64,000 nt of DNA from Bordetella parapertussis (GCA_945862265.1 CAMAXP010000011.1:1-64000), one strand, 5' to 3'. Shown: positions 17,696 through 27,341, counted from the first letter of the stretch. The notes: a model not told the origin generated them from the letters alone. Made by a program: numbers and translations.

Positions 17696-18715
17696 TTACT
17701 TCCAGACCTGCTTGCACACCCTGTGGAAATTCCCGCCGAGGATCGCGCGGATGTCGCCTTCGGCATAATTCTTCCGGCACATCAGCTCGGCCAGATCCTC
17801 GATCTGCTCGGGCTGCACGAACTTGGTATGCCGGTTGGGCTTGCCGTGGTTCTCCGGCCAGGCCTCCGGGTTGTCGTCCACGTACTTCCAGAACCCGGCC
17901 ACGTCCTTGACATAGTCCAGGCCGATGCCCGCGTGCTGCGGCCCCACCAGGTTCACGATGTGGTCGAGGTGGCGGAACATGGATTCGCTGGTCGCTTCCA
18001 TGTCGTTGATGAACTCGCCCAGCCCGTTCACGCCGATCACGCCGCCGGTCTCGGCGCACTTCCTGATCTGGTCGTCCTTGATGTTGCGATAGTGCGCGAA
18101 CACCGAGTAGGCACAGCAATGGGAGAAGATGCACGGCGAGGTGCTCGCCTCCATCGCCTCCATGGTGGTGCGGTAGCCGCTGTGCGTGCCGTCCACCAGC
18201 ATGCCCACGCGGTTCATCTCCCTGATCATCGCAAGGCCGAAGCGCGACAACCCGGCGTCGGTGCGCTCGGCGCAGCCATCGCCGACGAGGTTCTTCTGGT
18301 TGTAGGCCATCAGCATGTGGCGCACGCCCAGGCGGTAGAACACCTCCACCAGGCCCGGGTCGTTGGCCAGCACGTTGGTGCCCTGGAAATTGATCGTGAT
18401 CGCGAGCTTGCCTTCTTTTTGCGCACGGTCGACGTCATCGATGCTGCGTACCAGCACATAGAGGTCGGGGTTCTTTGCGCAGACCGAGTAAACCTTGCTG
18501 ATGTTTGCGAGCGCGCCTTCGGGCCCGAAGGTCTTGTCGCCGCCGAGCGTCAGCGAAACCAGCCCGAATCCGGCCTTCTTGAAGCGCGGCAGCGTAATTC
18601 CGTCGGTAGCGTGTTGCATGCCGTAAGGCACCGTCATGTCCCACACCAGGGAGGAACGATAAATGGCGCGGGCCTTGTCGCTGATCTGCACTGTCTCGGT
18701 CACCGGGATGAGCAC
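17696..18715 (-). CDS. Peptidase M19 (renal dipeptidase-like) with altered metal site, second copy
   Basis: A 339-residue M19-type barrel beginning at GTG 18715, only 6 bp after the preceding Bug stop. The barrel histidines are in VDGTHSGYRTT and PCIFSHCCAYS, the Arg in AHYRNIKDD and the late Asp in HAGIGLDYVKD. The canonical HxD near the N-terminus is replaced (SSLVWDMTVPYG) and the bridging Glu position reads Gln (INFQGTNV), exactly as in the other M19-like protein at 1.6 kb. It is clearly homologous to that protein but divergent. It lies in the long operon between a Bug protein and the ABC importer, so an imported amide or peptide-like compound is its likely substrate (inference). Confidence 0.8.
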   Translation of the reverse strand: MLIPVTETVQISDKARAIYRSSLVWDMTVPYGMQHATDGITLPRFKKAGFGLVSLTLGGDKTFGPEGALANISKVYSVCAKNPDLYVLVRSIDDVDRAQKEGKLAITINFQGTNVLANDPGLVEVFYRLGVRHMLMAYNQKNLVGDGCAERTDAGLSRFGLAMIREMNRVGMLVDGTHSGYRTTMEAMEASTSPCIFSHCCAYSVFAHYRNIKDDQIRKCAETGGVIGVNGLGEFINDMEATSESMFRHLDHIVNLVGPQHAGIGLDYVKDVAGFWKYVDDNPEAWPENHGKPNRHTKFVQPEQIEDLAELMCRKNYAEGDIRAILGGNFHRVCKQVWK

Positions 18716-18721
18716 TCCATT

Positions 18722-19690
18722 CTAGGGTTGGTCAAGCTGGATGCCGCGCGACCTGATCACCTTGCCGTAGCGATCGAGCTCGGTGCGAAGGAAGGCGGAA
18801 TACTCCGCCGGGGTATTGCCGACCACGGTCCACCCGAAGCCCGCGATCCGCTGCGCGACCTCCGGTGTCTTGACGATGGCGATGATTTCCCCGGCGAGCC
18901 GGTCACGCACCGCCACCGGGATTCCGGCCGGGGCCAGCATGCCGTACCAGGATCCCGCGTGCGCATCCGGCACACCCTGCTCGGCAAACGAGCGCACGTC
19001 CGGGAGAGCAGCGAGACGCTGTGCTCCGCTCACCCCGAGGATCTTCGCCTTGCCCGCCTTGCGCTGAGTGTCCGCGCTCAGCACGCTCGTGATCATCAGG
19101 TCGACCTGCGAGCCCAGCAGCGCGTTCAGCGCGGGCGCCGAACCCTGGAATGGCACGTGCAAGAGATTAATCCCGGCCGCCTGCTCCAGCAGGGCGAAGC
19201 CTACGTGTGCCGTGCTCCCGGTGCCCCAGGTAGCGTAGGTGATCTTGCCGGGCTGCTGCTTTGCGGCAGCAACCAGGCTCGCCACGTCGGCGTACTCGAA
19301 ATTGGCGCGCGAAACCAGCACGAAGGTCACGGTGCCGACCAGGGAAATCGGCTCGAACCCCTTCATCGCGTCGTACGGCAGGGACTTGTACACATGCGGG
19401 TTGATCGAGTGCGTGTCGGCCGTGCCGAAAATCAGCGTGGAACCGTCCGGCACGGCCTTGGCGACGTAGGTCGTGCCTAGGGTGCCGTTGGCCCCGGGGC
19501 GGTTCTCGACCGTTACCGGCTGGCCCAACCTCTGCGCGAGCCTCTCGGAAACGATGCGCGCGACGCTGTCGGTCGGCGACCCCGGCGGCCAGGCCACCAC
19601 GACCTTGATCGGCTTGTCCGGGTACTGGGCCTGCGCGCAGACCGCAAACGCCAGGGCTGCTGCCGCGATCAATCCCGCCAAAGTGTGCAT
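18722..19690 (-). CDS. Bug/TctC-family periplasmic substrate-binding protein (3 of 9)
   Basis: A 322-residue protein. I prefer ATG 19690 because GAGGG precedes it by six bases; a GTG at 19702 that overlaps the upstream TGA (GTGA) is the alternative. The signal peptide ends AFAVCAQAQ, then YPDKPIKVVVAWPPGSPTD. The loop PPGSPTD again lacks the second Gly. Other landmarks are VPDGSTLIFGTADTH, NPHVYKSLPYD and RYGKVIRSRGIQLDQP at the C-terminus. It sits between the metallo-beta-lactamase-fold hydrolase and the M19-like gene in one operon with a second Bug gene two positions upstream. Confidence 0.92.
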   Translation of the reverse strand: MHTLAGLIAAAALAFAVCAQAQYPDKPIKVVVAWPPGSPTDSVARIVSERLAQRLGQPVTVENRPGANGTLGTTYVAKAVPDGSTLIFGTADTHSINPHVYKSLPYDAMKGFEPISLVGTVTFVLVSRANFEYADVASLVAAAKQQPGKITYATWGTGSTAHVGFALLEQAAGINLLHVPFQGSAPALNALLGSQVDLMITSVLSADTQRKAGKAKILGVSGAQRLAALPDVRSFAEQGVPDAHAGSWYGMLAPAGIPVAVRDRLAGEIIAIVKTPEVAQRIAGFGWTVVGNTPAEYSAFLRTELDRYGKVIRSRGIQLDQP

Positions 19691-19698
19691 GATTGCCC

Positions 19699-20583
19699 TC
19701 ACAGAAGCTTTGCCGCAGTCGGACCCCGGACGGGGACCTCGAGCAGATCCTCGCCGAAGACGATGTTGCCCGGGTAGATCGCCGCCATTTCACGCACGAC
19801 CTTCTCGCGTACGCCAGGCTGGTCGATCTGCTCCGTGACGTGCGAGATCACCAGGGTCTTCACATTGGCCTTAGCGCCCAGCCGCGCCAGTTCCAGGTGA
19901 CCCATGCAGGACTCGGCGAACTCCTCACACAACTCTGTCCCCGACAGGTACTGGCACATGTGCACAAGAACGTCCGCGCCCTCCGCCAGGCGCTCCATGG
20001 AAGCGCACGGCCCGCTGTCGCCCGAATACACGAACGAACCTTCGGGGGAGTCGAACCGGAACCCGTACGAGGTGAGCTGCGGACCAAAGTGCGCAACGCC
20101 CACGGCCTTGACCGTCCATCCGTTGCCCATGATCACCTGGTTGGGTTTCATCTCGGTCAATTCAGGAGCAGGCTTCTTGCGCTCGCCGACACCGCCGCGA
20201 GCGTGATAGATCGACACGCTGCACATGTGCTCGGTGCGGGCCACGAGGTCGGGCCAGAATGCACCGCCTTCCTGGAAGAGCGCCGCGGTGACCTTGGCGA
20301 TCGGGGGCGGCCCGTAGACCTTGAGCTCCGGGATTTTTCCCGCGCCCTGGTCCCAGCGCGTGAGCAGGAGGCGCGGGTAGTCGCCCATGTGATCGTAATG
20401 CAGGTGGCTGCAGAAGAAGTGGGTCACCTTGGTGGGCGGGATCCCCAGTTCCAGCAGCCGGTGGTGCGCGCCAAAACCGTGGTCGAAAACGATGACGTCG
20501 TTGCCGATTTCAACGACGTAGCCTGAGCACATCCTCCGCAGTGAGGGAGTCGGGGTACCGGTGCCGAGCAGGCGGATTCTCAT
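19699..20583 (-). CDS. Metallo-beta-lactamase-fold hydrolase
   Basis: A 294-residue MBL-fold protein from ATG 20583. Metal-binding motifs are FCSHLHYDHMGDYP (HxHxDH), the Asp in FVYSGDSGPC, and a late His in LVISHVTEQ; the first strand MRIRLLGTGTPTPS with a following FDHGFGAHHRLL resembles RNase Z / arylsulfatase-type members. There is no signal peptide, so it is cytoplasmic. It is 13 bp after one Bug gene and directly before another. The family cleaves esters, lactones, phosphoesters or RNA; the operon context favours a small-molecule ester or lactone. Confidence 0.87.
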   Translation of the reverse strand: MRIRLLGTGTPTPSLRRMCSGYVVEIGNDVIVFDHGFGAHHRLLELGIPPTKVTHFFCSHLHYDHMGDYPRLLLTRWDQGAGKIPELKVYGPPPIAKVTAALFQEGGAFWPDLVARTEHMCSVSIYHARGGVGERKKPAPELTEMKPNQVIMGNGWTVKAVGVAHFGPQLTSYGFRFDSPEGSFVYSGDSGPCASMERLAEGADVLVHMCQYLSGTELCEEFAESCMGHLELARLGAKANVKTLVISHVTEQIDQPGVREKVVREMAAIYPGNIVFGEDLLEVPVRGPTAAKLL

Positions 20584-20596
20584 GAGTCTGGGTGTC

Positions 20597-21571
20597 CTAT
20601 TCAGGCTTGATGCCGAGCTGGGCGAACAGCTTCTGCCATTTATCGAGGTCGCGGCGCAGGAATTCCACGAACGGCGCGGACTCGCTGGCCACCAGTTCCG
20701 CGCCCTGTGCGCCGAACTTCTCGCGCATATCGGGGGTGCCGAGGATCGCAATCATCTCCCGCGTCAGGAATGCGGCCACCGCGGGTGGCGCCTTCGCGGG
20801 GGCGAATATCCCGTGCCAGCCATACGCCTCGTATCCCGGCACCCCCTGCTCTGCAAGCGTGGGAATGTCCGGCGCACCTGGCGCGCGTTTTGAACCGGTG
20901 ATACCGAGCGCCACTACCTTCCCGCCTTTGGTGTGCGGAAGCCCCTGGGCAAGTCCCGGCGCATTGAGTGCGACCTGCCCGCTGATCGTATCTGTCACCG
21001 CCTGGCCGCTGGATTTGTAGGGAATCTCTTCGATCGAGACACCAGCCATCGCCTTGAACAGCTCCACGGTCAGGTGGCTGGGTGTGCCGCGCCCCGAGGA
21101 CGCGTACTGCAGCTTGCCGGGCGAGGTCTTGGCCAGCGCGATGAATTCCTTGAGGTTCTTGACCCCGAGACCGGTACCGACGAGGAAGATATTGGGGGTC
21201 TGGGCGACCTGGGTAACGGCGTAGAAGTCGGAGAACGGATCGTAGGGCAGCTTCACTCGCAAGACCTTGCCCAGCGTGAAGGCGTTCGACCCAAGCATGA
21301 GCGTGTAGCCGTCGGGCTCGGATTTGGCCACTGCGTCGGCCCCGATTGAGCCGGCCGCCCCGTCGCGGTTCTCGACGATCACGCTCTGGCCCCAGCGCTC
21401 CGACAGCTTCTGGGCAATGATCCGGGCAAATACGTCGGAAGTAGTGCCCGGTGAGTACCCCACGATGATCCGAACCGTCCTGGAGGGATAGGCATCGGCA
21501 GCCGCTGCAGTCGACTGGAGCTGGCCGACCGCCAGCGCCGCCAGAAAAACGACGCGCAAAATTGCTCTCAT
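20597..21571 (-). CDS. Bug/TctC-family periplasmic substrate-binding protein (4 of 9)
   Basis: A 324-residue protein from ATG 21571 after AGGAAGCGG. The signal peptide (VVFLAALAVGQLQSTAAAAD) is followed by AYPSRTVRIIVGYSPGTTSD. The binding loop SPGTTSD is unusual in having Thr-Thr in place of Gly-x. Further landmarks are EPDGYTLMLGSNAF, KVLRVKLPYDP, EIPYKSSGQAVTD and DLDKWQKLFAQLGIKPE. It is the first gene of the minus-strand train and is separated from the GlxA-type regulator by about 100 bp, so a promoter is expected at 21572-21672. Confidence 0.92.
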   Translation of the reverse strand: MRAILRVVFLAALAVGQLQSTAAAADAYPSRTVRIIVGYSPGTTSDVFARIIAQKLSERWGQSVIVENRDGAAGSIGADAVAKSEPDGYTLMLGSNAFTLGKVLRVKLPYDPFSDFYAVTQVAQTPNIFLVGTGLGVKNLKEFIALAKTSPGKLQYASSGRGTPSHLTVELFKAMAGVSIEEIPYKSSGQAVTDTISGQVALNAPGLAQGLPHTKGGKVVALGITGSKRAPGAPDIPTLAEQGVPGYEAYGWHGIFAPAKAPPAVAAFLTREMIAILGTPDMREKFGAQGAELVASESAPFVEFLRRDLDKWQKLFAQLGIKPE

Positions 21572-21672
21572 CCGCTTCCTCCGGCATTGAACTCTGATCG
21601 ACGCAGCTTAACTAAAGCCACCCTCCGAGTTTTGACGTTTTGCGACATCTTTATGCACTTTAGCGAAACACA

Positions 21673-22683
21673 TCAGGCCGACCGCCGCAGGCTCGACGGG
21701 CGAACCTTGAAGTGGCTGGTGAACGCACGGGAAAAGTGCGAGCAATCCCCGAATCCGCACTCAAAGCCGACATCCGTGACCGAAAGGTCAGTGTGCTCGA
21801 TCATCCAGCGTGCGCGCGTGAGCCGCAACTGCAGCCGGTAATCCCGGGGGGTAATGCCTACATCGGCGACAAACTTTCGCTCCAGTTGCCGCATGCTGAT
21901 GCCGAGCGCTTCCGCAATGTCTGTCAGCGGCTCCGGTTGGGCCAGCTTCTGCTCGATCAGCAGCATCGCCTGGCGCACCACGCTGTCGTGCGCCTGGCGC
22001 GTCACCACGGATTCCGGCTGCGGCGTGTTGGACGGGAGGGGTTGATCCTCGATCATGATGCGCAGGCTCTTGTTCGCCAGCGCCCGGCCGCAGTGCTTCT
22101 CGATCAGGTGGGCGGCGAGGTGGACCACGCTTGTGCCGCCGGCGCAGGTCATGCGATCCCGGTCGACCACGAACATGCGGTTGGTGATCATGCGCTGGCC
22201 GGGAAACTCTGCGACGAACTCCTCGCGATGGAACCAGCTCACGCAGGCCACGTAGCCGTCCAGCAGTCCGGCACGGGCCAGCACGAACGAGCCGGTGCAC
22301 AAGCCGACCAGCGCCACCCCGGCGCGAGCAGCCGACTTGAGGAAGGGATAGGTCCCTGGCAGCACCTTCTGGCCGCCATGCAGGAGGCCGCCGACCACGA
22401 CGATGTAGTCGTACTTCTGCGGGTCCCCCATCTCGGCCCAGGGCTGCACCACGGCGCTGCAACTCGAAGCCACCGGAGTGCCCGGATGGCCGAGCACGTC
22501 CCACTGGACGTCGATCGGCCAGCTGCGGTCGCCCTCGTCGGCCGCGAGCCGCAATGCATCGACAAACCCGGCAAAGGCCGTCAGCGTGAACCGTGGCGCC
22601 AGCACGAAGCCGACGCGCATCCGCGGCGTAACCGGCCCGTCCGGCGGTATAAAGTTGCGTTTTGCCTGTCCGTGCCTGCGCAT
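21673..22683 (-). CDS. GlxA/GbdR-like AraC-family regulator with DJ-1/PfpI domain
   Basis: A 336-residue regulator. Residues ~22-190 form a DJ-1/PfpI-like domain (RVGFVLAPRFTLTAFAGFVDAL, and VALVGLCTGSFVLARAGLLDG with the nucleophile-elbow Cys). The C-terminal ~100 residues carry two AraC helix-turn-helix motifs (LTDIAEALGISMRQLERKF and VTDVGFECGFGDCSHFSRAF). Pseudomonas regulators GbdR and SouR, which sense glycine betaine/dimethylglycine and sarcosine, share this architecture. Here the gene is divergent from soxBDAG, so control of that operon by sarcosine is a reasonable inference. An internal ATG at 22620 would give a start closer to the domain edge. Confidence 0.88.
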   Translation of the reverse strand: MRRHGQAKRNFIPPDGPVTPRMRVGFVLAPRFTLTAFAGFVDALRLAADEGDRSWPIDVQWDVLGHPGTPVASSCSAVVQPWAEMGDPQKYDYIVVVGGLLHGGQKVLPGTYPFLKSAARAGVALVGLCTGSFVLARAGLLDGYVACVSWFHREEFVAEFPGQRMITNRMFVVDRDRMTCAGGTSVVHLAAHLIEKHCGRALANKSLRIMIEDQPLPSNTPQPESVVTRQAHDSVVRQAMLLIEQKLAQPEPLTDIAEALGISMRQLERKFVADVGITPRDYRLQLRLTRARWMIEHTDLSVTDVGFECGFGDCSHFSRAFTSHFKVRPSSLRRSA

Positions 22684-22795
22684 CTGCCGCCGTCCTCGCC
22701 TTTCGAAGGGTTGTCGTATAGATTAAACATTCTGTCGCTTAAATGAAAGTGCAGCCCGGGAGCAATGAATAGCATCCGGGGAAGGATCCGACCCC

Positions 22796-24046
22796 ATGCA
22801 ACGCTTCTCCCTCCTCAGCCTCCTCCAGAACTCGCTCTCGGGCCATACCGGCTGGAAGCCCTTCTGGCGGGACGCCGCGCCCAAGCAGAAGTACGACGCG
22901 ATCATCATCGGTGGCGGCGGCCACGGGCTCGCGACGGCCTACTACCTTGCCAAGAACCACGGCATGACCAACATCGCCGTGCTCGAAAAGGGCTGGATCG
23001 GCGGGGGCAACACGGGGCGCAACACCACGATCATCCGTTCCAACTACCTGTGGAACGAAAGCGGCGCGCTGTACGAGCATTCGCTGAAGCTCTGGGAGGG
23101 ACTCAACGAGGACCTCAACATCAACCTGATGTTCAGCCAGCGCGGCGTGATCAACCTCGCGCACAACCTCGCCGATGTGCGCGAAGGCGTCCGCCGGGTG
23201 GAGGCCAACCGCCTCAACGGCATCGACGGCGAATGGCTCACGCCGGAGCAGGTCAAGGAATTCTGCCCGATCATCGACATTTCGAAGACCGCGCGCTATC
23301 CCGTGATGGGCGCGACGCTGCAGCGCCGCGGCGGCACGGCCCGCCACGACACGGTGGCCTGGGGCTACGCGCGTGCCGCCGACAGCCTCGGCGTGGACAT
23401 CATCCAGAACTGCGAAGTCACCGGCATCCTGCGCGAAGACGGCCGCGTAACCGGCGTGCGCACCACGCGCGGGACCATCATGGCGGACAAGGTTGGAATG
23501 GTCGCAGCAGGCCACACTTCGGTGCTCGCCGCAATGGCCGACATCCGCCTGCCGCTGCAGAGCCATCCGCTGCAGGCGCTCGTGTCCGAGCCGGTCAAGC
23601 CCATCCACCCCTGCGTCATCATGTCCAACGCAGTGCATGTGTACGTATCGCAATCGGACAAGGGTGAGCTCGTCATCGGCGCAGGCATCGATTCCTTCAA
23701 CTCCTACAGCCAGCGCGGGTCGTTCCATATCATCGAGCACCAGATGGCCGCGCTGATCGAGCTGTTCCCGATCTTCAGCCGCATGCGCATGCTGCGCACC
23801 TGGGGCGGCATCGTGGACGTCTGCCCCGACGCCTCGCCCATCGTCTCGAAGACGCCGGTGAAGAACCTCTTCATCAACTGCGGCTGGGGCACCGGCGGCT
23901 TCAAGGCCACTCCGGGGTCGGGCTGGGTGTTCGCGCACACGATAGCAACCGGCGAGCCGCACCCGCTCAATGCCGCGTTCTCGCTCGGCCGGTTCACGAG
24001 CGGCGCACTGATCGACGAGCACGGCGCCGCTGCCGTGGCGCACTGA
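22796..24046 (+). CDS. soxB: Sarcosine oxidase beta subunit
   Basis: A 416-residue flavoprotein of heterotetrameric sarcosine oxidase, which oxidises sarcosine to glycine, H2O2 and 5,10-methylene-tetrahydrofolate. The ADP-binding motif is [30 protein letters not shown] (His near residue 184) matches the place where FMN is covalently attached in beta subunits. The C-terminal [18 protein letters not shown] is the substrate/FAD loop. Length is normal (about 410). It starts at ATG 22796 behind GGGGAAGG. The stop overlaps the soxD start (TGATG). First gene of soxBDAG, divergent from the GlxA-type regulator. Confidence 0.96.
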   Translation: MQRFSLLSLLQNSLSGHTGWKPFWRDAAPKQKYDAIIIGGGGHGLATAYYLAKNHGMTNIAVLEKGWIGGGNTGRNTTIIRSNYLWNESGALYEHSLKLWEGLNEDLNINLMFSQRGVINLAHNLADVREGVRRVEANRLNGIDGEWLTPEQVKEFCPIIDISKTARYPVMGATLQRRGGTARHDTVAWGYARAADSLGVDIIQNCEVTGILREDGRVTGVRTTRGTIMADKVGMVAAGHTSVLAAMADIRLPLQSHPLQALVSEPVKPIHPCVIMSNAVHVYVSQSDKGELVIGAGIDSFNSYSQRGSFHIIEHQMAALIELFPIFSRMRMLRTWGGIVDVCPDASPIVSKTPVKNLFINCGWGTGGFKATPGSGWVFAHTIATGEPHPLNAAFSLGRFTSGALIDEHGAAAVAH

Positions 24047-24327
24047 TGCTCAGGATCGCCTGCCCCTGGTGCGGTGAACGCGAGGAGATGGAGTTCTCCT
24101 ACGGCGGCCAGGCGCACATCGCCTATCCCAAGGATCCCCATGCACTGTCGGATGAGGAGTGGGCGCAATTCGTCTTCATGCGCGACAACCCCAAAGGGCT
24201 GTTCCTCGAACGCTGGGCCCACAGCCAGGGCTGCCGCCGGTGGTTCAACGTTGCGCGCCACACAGTGACGCACGAGATCAGCGCGGTCTACAAGCCCGGC
24301 GAACTGCCCCCCGGGGGTGCCAAATGA
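24046..24327 (+). CDS. soxD: Sarcosine oxidase delta subunit
   Basis: A 93-residue small subunit of heterotetrameric sarcosine oxidase. The zinc-site residues are visible: CPWCG at residues 6-10, then His in ERWAHSQGC and the Cys that follows (HSQGCRRWFNV). The segment RDNPKGLFLERW is highly typical of SoxD. It structurally supports the alpha-beta interface rather than catalysing. The ATG overlaps the soxB stop and its TGA overlaps the soxA ATG (ATGA), so all three are translationally coupled. Confidence 0.96.
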   Translation: MLRIACPWCGEREEMEFSYGGQAHIAYPKDPHALSDEEWAQFVFMRDNPKGLFLERWAHSQGCRRWFNVARHTVTHEISAVYKPGELPPGGAK

Positions 24328-27300
24328 GCAGCGCGCGGACGAGCAATTCTCGCCTCGTCGGCGCAGGCCGCATCGACCGCATGCGGCCGCTGGACTTCAC
24401 GTTCAACGGCCGGCAACTGCAGGGCTACGCAGGCGACACCCTCGCTTCCGCCCTGCTCGCCAATGGCATCCACCTCGTCGCACGCAGCTTCAAGTATCAC
24501 CGCCCGCGCGGCATGCTTTCCGCGGGCAACGAGGAACCGAATGCGCTGGTGCAGCTCGAGCAAGGCCCCTACACCGAACCGAACCTGCGCGCGACCGAAA
24601 TCGAGCTTTACGCGGGCTTGTCGGCGTCGAGCGTCAATTGCTTCCCGAGCGTCGAGTTCGACATCGGCGCCATCAACGGCCTCGCCTCCTCCATCCTGGT
24701 TGCCGGCTTTTATAACAAAACGTTCATGTGGCCCAAGAGCTTCTGGAAGAAGTTCTATGAGCCGGTATTGCGGGCCGCAGCGGGCCTGGGCGTCGCGCCC
24801 GACGCGCCCGACCCGGACACCTACGACCGGATGCACTGGCATTGCGACGTCATCATCGTCGGTGCCGGGCCGGCCGGCCTGTCCGCCGCGCTGCAGGCGG
24901 GACGCCAGGGCGTGCGCACCGTCCTCGTGGAGGAAAGCCCCGAATGCGGCGGCAGCCTGCTGTCGCGGCCGGGGGAGGTCGATGGCGTGGAAGGCACGGC
25001 CTGGGTGTCCCGCGTATCGGAAGAACTGGCGCAATTGCCGAACGTCCTCGTGCTCAATCGCACCTCGGTCTTCGGGTACTACGACCACAACTACCTGATG
25101 GCGGTCGAGCGGCGCACCGATCACATCGGGCCCGGGCGGAGCAAGGGCGTTGCAAGAAAGCGCCTCTGGCATTTCCGCGCCAAGCGCGTGATTCTCGCCA
25201 CCGGCGCACACGAGCGCCCCATCGTTTTCGGCAACAACGACCTGCCGGGCATCATGCTGGCAAACGCAGCCTGCACCTATGCGACGCGCTATGGCGTCTC
25301 GCTCGGGAGTCGCGGCGTCGCCTTTGTGAACAACGACCACGGTTTCGCCCTTGCGCTTGAAACACAAGCCACGGCGGGCAACCTGCCGACCATCGTCGAC
25401 GCGCGTGCCGAAGTAGGTGAGGCGCTGCTGCGACGCGCCTCCGAAGCCGGCATTCAAGTGCTGCGCGGCTCGGTGATTACCCGCGCGCATGGCGGCAAGC
25501 GCGTGGAAAGCGTCGATGTCCGCCCGGTAAAGGGGTCGGGGATGACCCGCATTGCCTGCGACCACGTCCTCGTTTCGGGCGGTCTCAGCCCTGCGGTCCA
25601 CCTTTACAGCCAGGCGCCGGGCAAGCTGCGCTACGACGACACACTCGCCTGCTTCCTGCCGGACCAATGTATCCAGGCGGTGGAGGTCGCGGGGGCCCTC
25701 AATGCGCGGTTCCGCCTTGGCTCGGCGCTCGCCGATGGCGCGGGCGCTGCACAACGCACGCTGACGGCCCTTGGGCATCCCGCGCCTGCCGTCCCCCCGG
25801 TGGCCGCGGAAGACGAGCTGAACCTCCAGCCGCTGTGGTCGGTGCAGGCGCTGCTCGGCGAAACCCTCCCGGGCAAGCATTTCGTCGATTACCAGAACGA
25901 CGTGACCGAGCGCGACATCCTGCTGGCATCGCGCGAAGGCTTCCGCTCGGTCGAACACGCCAAGCGCTACACCACCAACGGCATGGCGACGGACCAGGGC
26001 AAGACGTCCAACGTCATCGGCCTGGCCCTGCTGGCTGACTCGATCGGCAAGCCGATCCCCGAGGTCGGCACGACCACGTTCCGCCCGCCTTTCACGCCCG
26101 TCACCTTCGGCGCCATCGCGGGTCGCGACCGCGGCTCGCTGTCGGACCCGGTGCGCAAGACCCCGATGCACGCCTGGCATGAGGCGAACGGCGCGGCCTT
26201 CGAGGACGTCGGCCAATGGAAGCGCCCGTGGTACTTCCCCCGTCCGGGCGAGGACATTCACGCCGCCGTGGCGCGTGAAACCAAGGCCCTGCGCACGACC
26301 GCCGGTGTCATGGATGCGACCACGCTCGGCAAGATCGACATTCAGGGACCCGATGCGGCGGAATTCCTCAACCGTGTCTACACCAACGCATGGACCAAGC
26401 TCGCCGTAGGCAGCTGCCGGTACGGCGTGATGTGCAAGCCCGACGGCATGGTGATGGACGACGGCGTGACCGCACGCCTCGCAGACGACCGTTTCCTGAT
26501 GACCACCACCACCGGCAACGCCGCGCGCGTGCTCGATTGGCTGGAAGAGTGGCTGCAGACCGAATGGCCGGAACTGAAGGTCTACTGCACCTCGGTGACC
26601 GAGCAATGGGCGACCACCGCCGTGGTCGGGCCCAATGCGCGCAAGATCCTCGAGGCGCTCGCCCCGGACATGGATTTCTCCAACGCGGCCTTCCCGTTCA
26701 TGACCTTCCGCGAAGGTGTCGTAGGCGGCCTGCAGGCGCGCGTGTTCCGCATCAGCTTCAACGGCGAACTGTCGTACGAGGTCAACGTCCCTGCGTGGCA
26801 CGGCCTTGCGTTGTGGGAAAAGGTGATCGAGGCCGGCAAGTCGCACGGCCTGACGCCTTACGGCACGGAGACCATGCACGTCGCCCGCGCCGAGAAGGGA
26901 TACATCATCATCGGCCAGGAGACCGACGGCACGGTCACGCCCCACGATGTGGGCCTCGAGTGGGCGGTATCGAAGCAAAAGGATTTCATCGGCAAGCGCT
27001 CATTCTCCCGCTCCGATACAAGCCGCGCCGACCGCAAGCAACTCGTCGGCCTGCTGCCGCAGGACAAGTCGTTCGTCGCTGCGGAAGGCTCGCACCTGGT
27101 CACGGGCCCCGACCGCTCACGGCATGACCCGGTCCTGGGCAGCCCGTCGATCGGCCACGTCACCTCCAGCTACTACAGCCCGAACCTCGAGTCCGCGTTC
27201 GCGCTGGCACTGATCGTCAACGGCCGCGCGATGCACGGCCAGACGGTGCACTGCGTGCAGGGCGACGACCTGAAACCCATGCAGGTGGTGGACCCGGTAT

Positions 27301-27341
27301 TCATCGACAAGGAAGGAAAGCGCCGTGACGGCATCGACTGA
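24324..27341 (+). CDS. soxA: Sarcosine oxidase alpha subunit
   Basis: A 1005-residue alpha subunit starting at ATG 24324. In order: an N-terminal 2Fe-2S-ferredoxin-like fold without the cluster role (FTFNGRQLQGYAGDTLASALL, then SFKYHRPRGMLSAG), a dinucleotide-binding domain (VIIVGAGPAGLSAALQAGRQG near residue 175), a second nucleotide-binding part (RVILATGAHERPIVFGNNDL), and a C-terminal GcvT-like folate domain from about residue 610 (MDATTLGKIDIQGPDAAEFL, GELSYEVNVPAWHG). Length and order are exactly those of known SoxA, which holds NAD+ and channels formaldehyde to tetrahydrofolate. It overlaps soxG by 17 bp. Confidence 0.97.
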   Translation: MSSARTSNSRLVGAGRIDRMRPLDFTFNGRQLQGYAGDTLASALLANGIHLVARSFKYHRPRGMLSAGNEEPNALVQLEQGPYTEPNLRATEIELYAGLSASSVNCFPSVEFDIGAINGLASSILVAGFYNKTFMWPKSFWKKFYEPVLRAAAGLGVAPDAPDPDTYDRMHWHCDVIIVGAGPAGLSAALQAGRQGVRTVLVEESPECGGSLLSRPGEVDGVEGTAWVSRVSEELAQLPNVLVLNRTSVFGYYDHNYLMAVERRTDHIGPGRSKGVARKRLWHFRAKRVILATGAHERPIVFGNNDLPGIMLANAACTYATRYGVSLGSRGVAFVNNDHGFALALETQATAGNLPTIVDARAEVGEALLRRASEAGIQVLRGSVITRAHGGKRVESVDVRPVKGSGMTRIACDHVLVSGGLSPAVHLYSQAPGKLRYDDTLACFLPDQCIQAVEVAGALNARFRLGSALADGAGAAQRTLTALGHPAPAVPPVAAEDELNLQPLWSVQALLGETLPGKHFVDYQNDVTERDILLASREGFRSVEHAKRYTTNGMATDQGKTSNVIGLALLADSIGKPIPEVGTTTFRPPFTPVTFGAIAGRDRGSLSDPVRKTPMHAWHEANGAAFEDVGQWKRPWYFPRPGEDIHAAVARETKALRTTAGVMDATTLGKIDIQGPDAAEFLNRVYTNAWTKLAVGSCRYGVMCKPDGMVMDDGVTARLADDRFLMTTTTGNAARVLDWLEEWLQTEWPELKVYCTSVTEQWATTAVVGPNARKILEALAPDMDFSNAAFPFMTFREGVVGGLQARVFRISFNGELSYEVNVPAWHGLALWEKVIEAGKSHGLTPYGTETMHVARAEKGYIIIGQETDGTVTPHDVGLEWAVSKQKDFIGKRSFSRSDTSRADRKQLVGLLPQDKSFVAAEGSHLVTGPDRSRHDPVLGSPSIGHVTSSYYSPNLESAFALALIVNGRAMHGQTVHCVQGDDLKPMQVVDPVFIDKEGKRRDGID

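Noticed and set aside
16580-19480. 966-codon plus-strand open frame opposite the ABC/M19 genes
   Set aside because: It is antisense to four well-supported genes, has no ribosome site, and its His/Arg/Asp-rich composition is typical of GC-rich shadow frames.
22684-22795. Glycine riboswitch upstream of soxB
   Set aside because: The 112-bp gap is too short for a tandem glycine aptamer plus expression platform, and I see no aptamer-like conserved core.
24288-26978. 896-codon minus-strand open frame opposite soxA
   Set aside because: Mirror of the soxA codon pattern; no recognisable domain and soxA is unmistakable.
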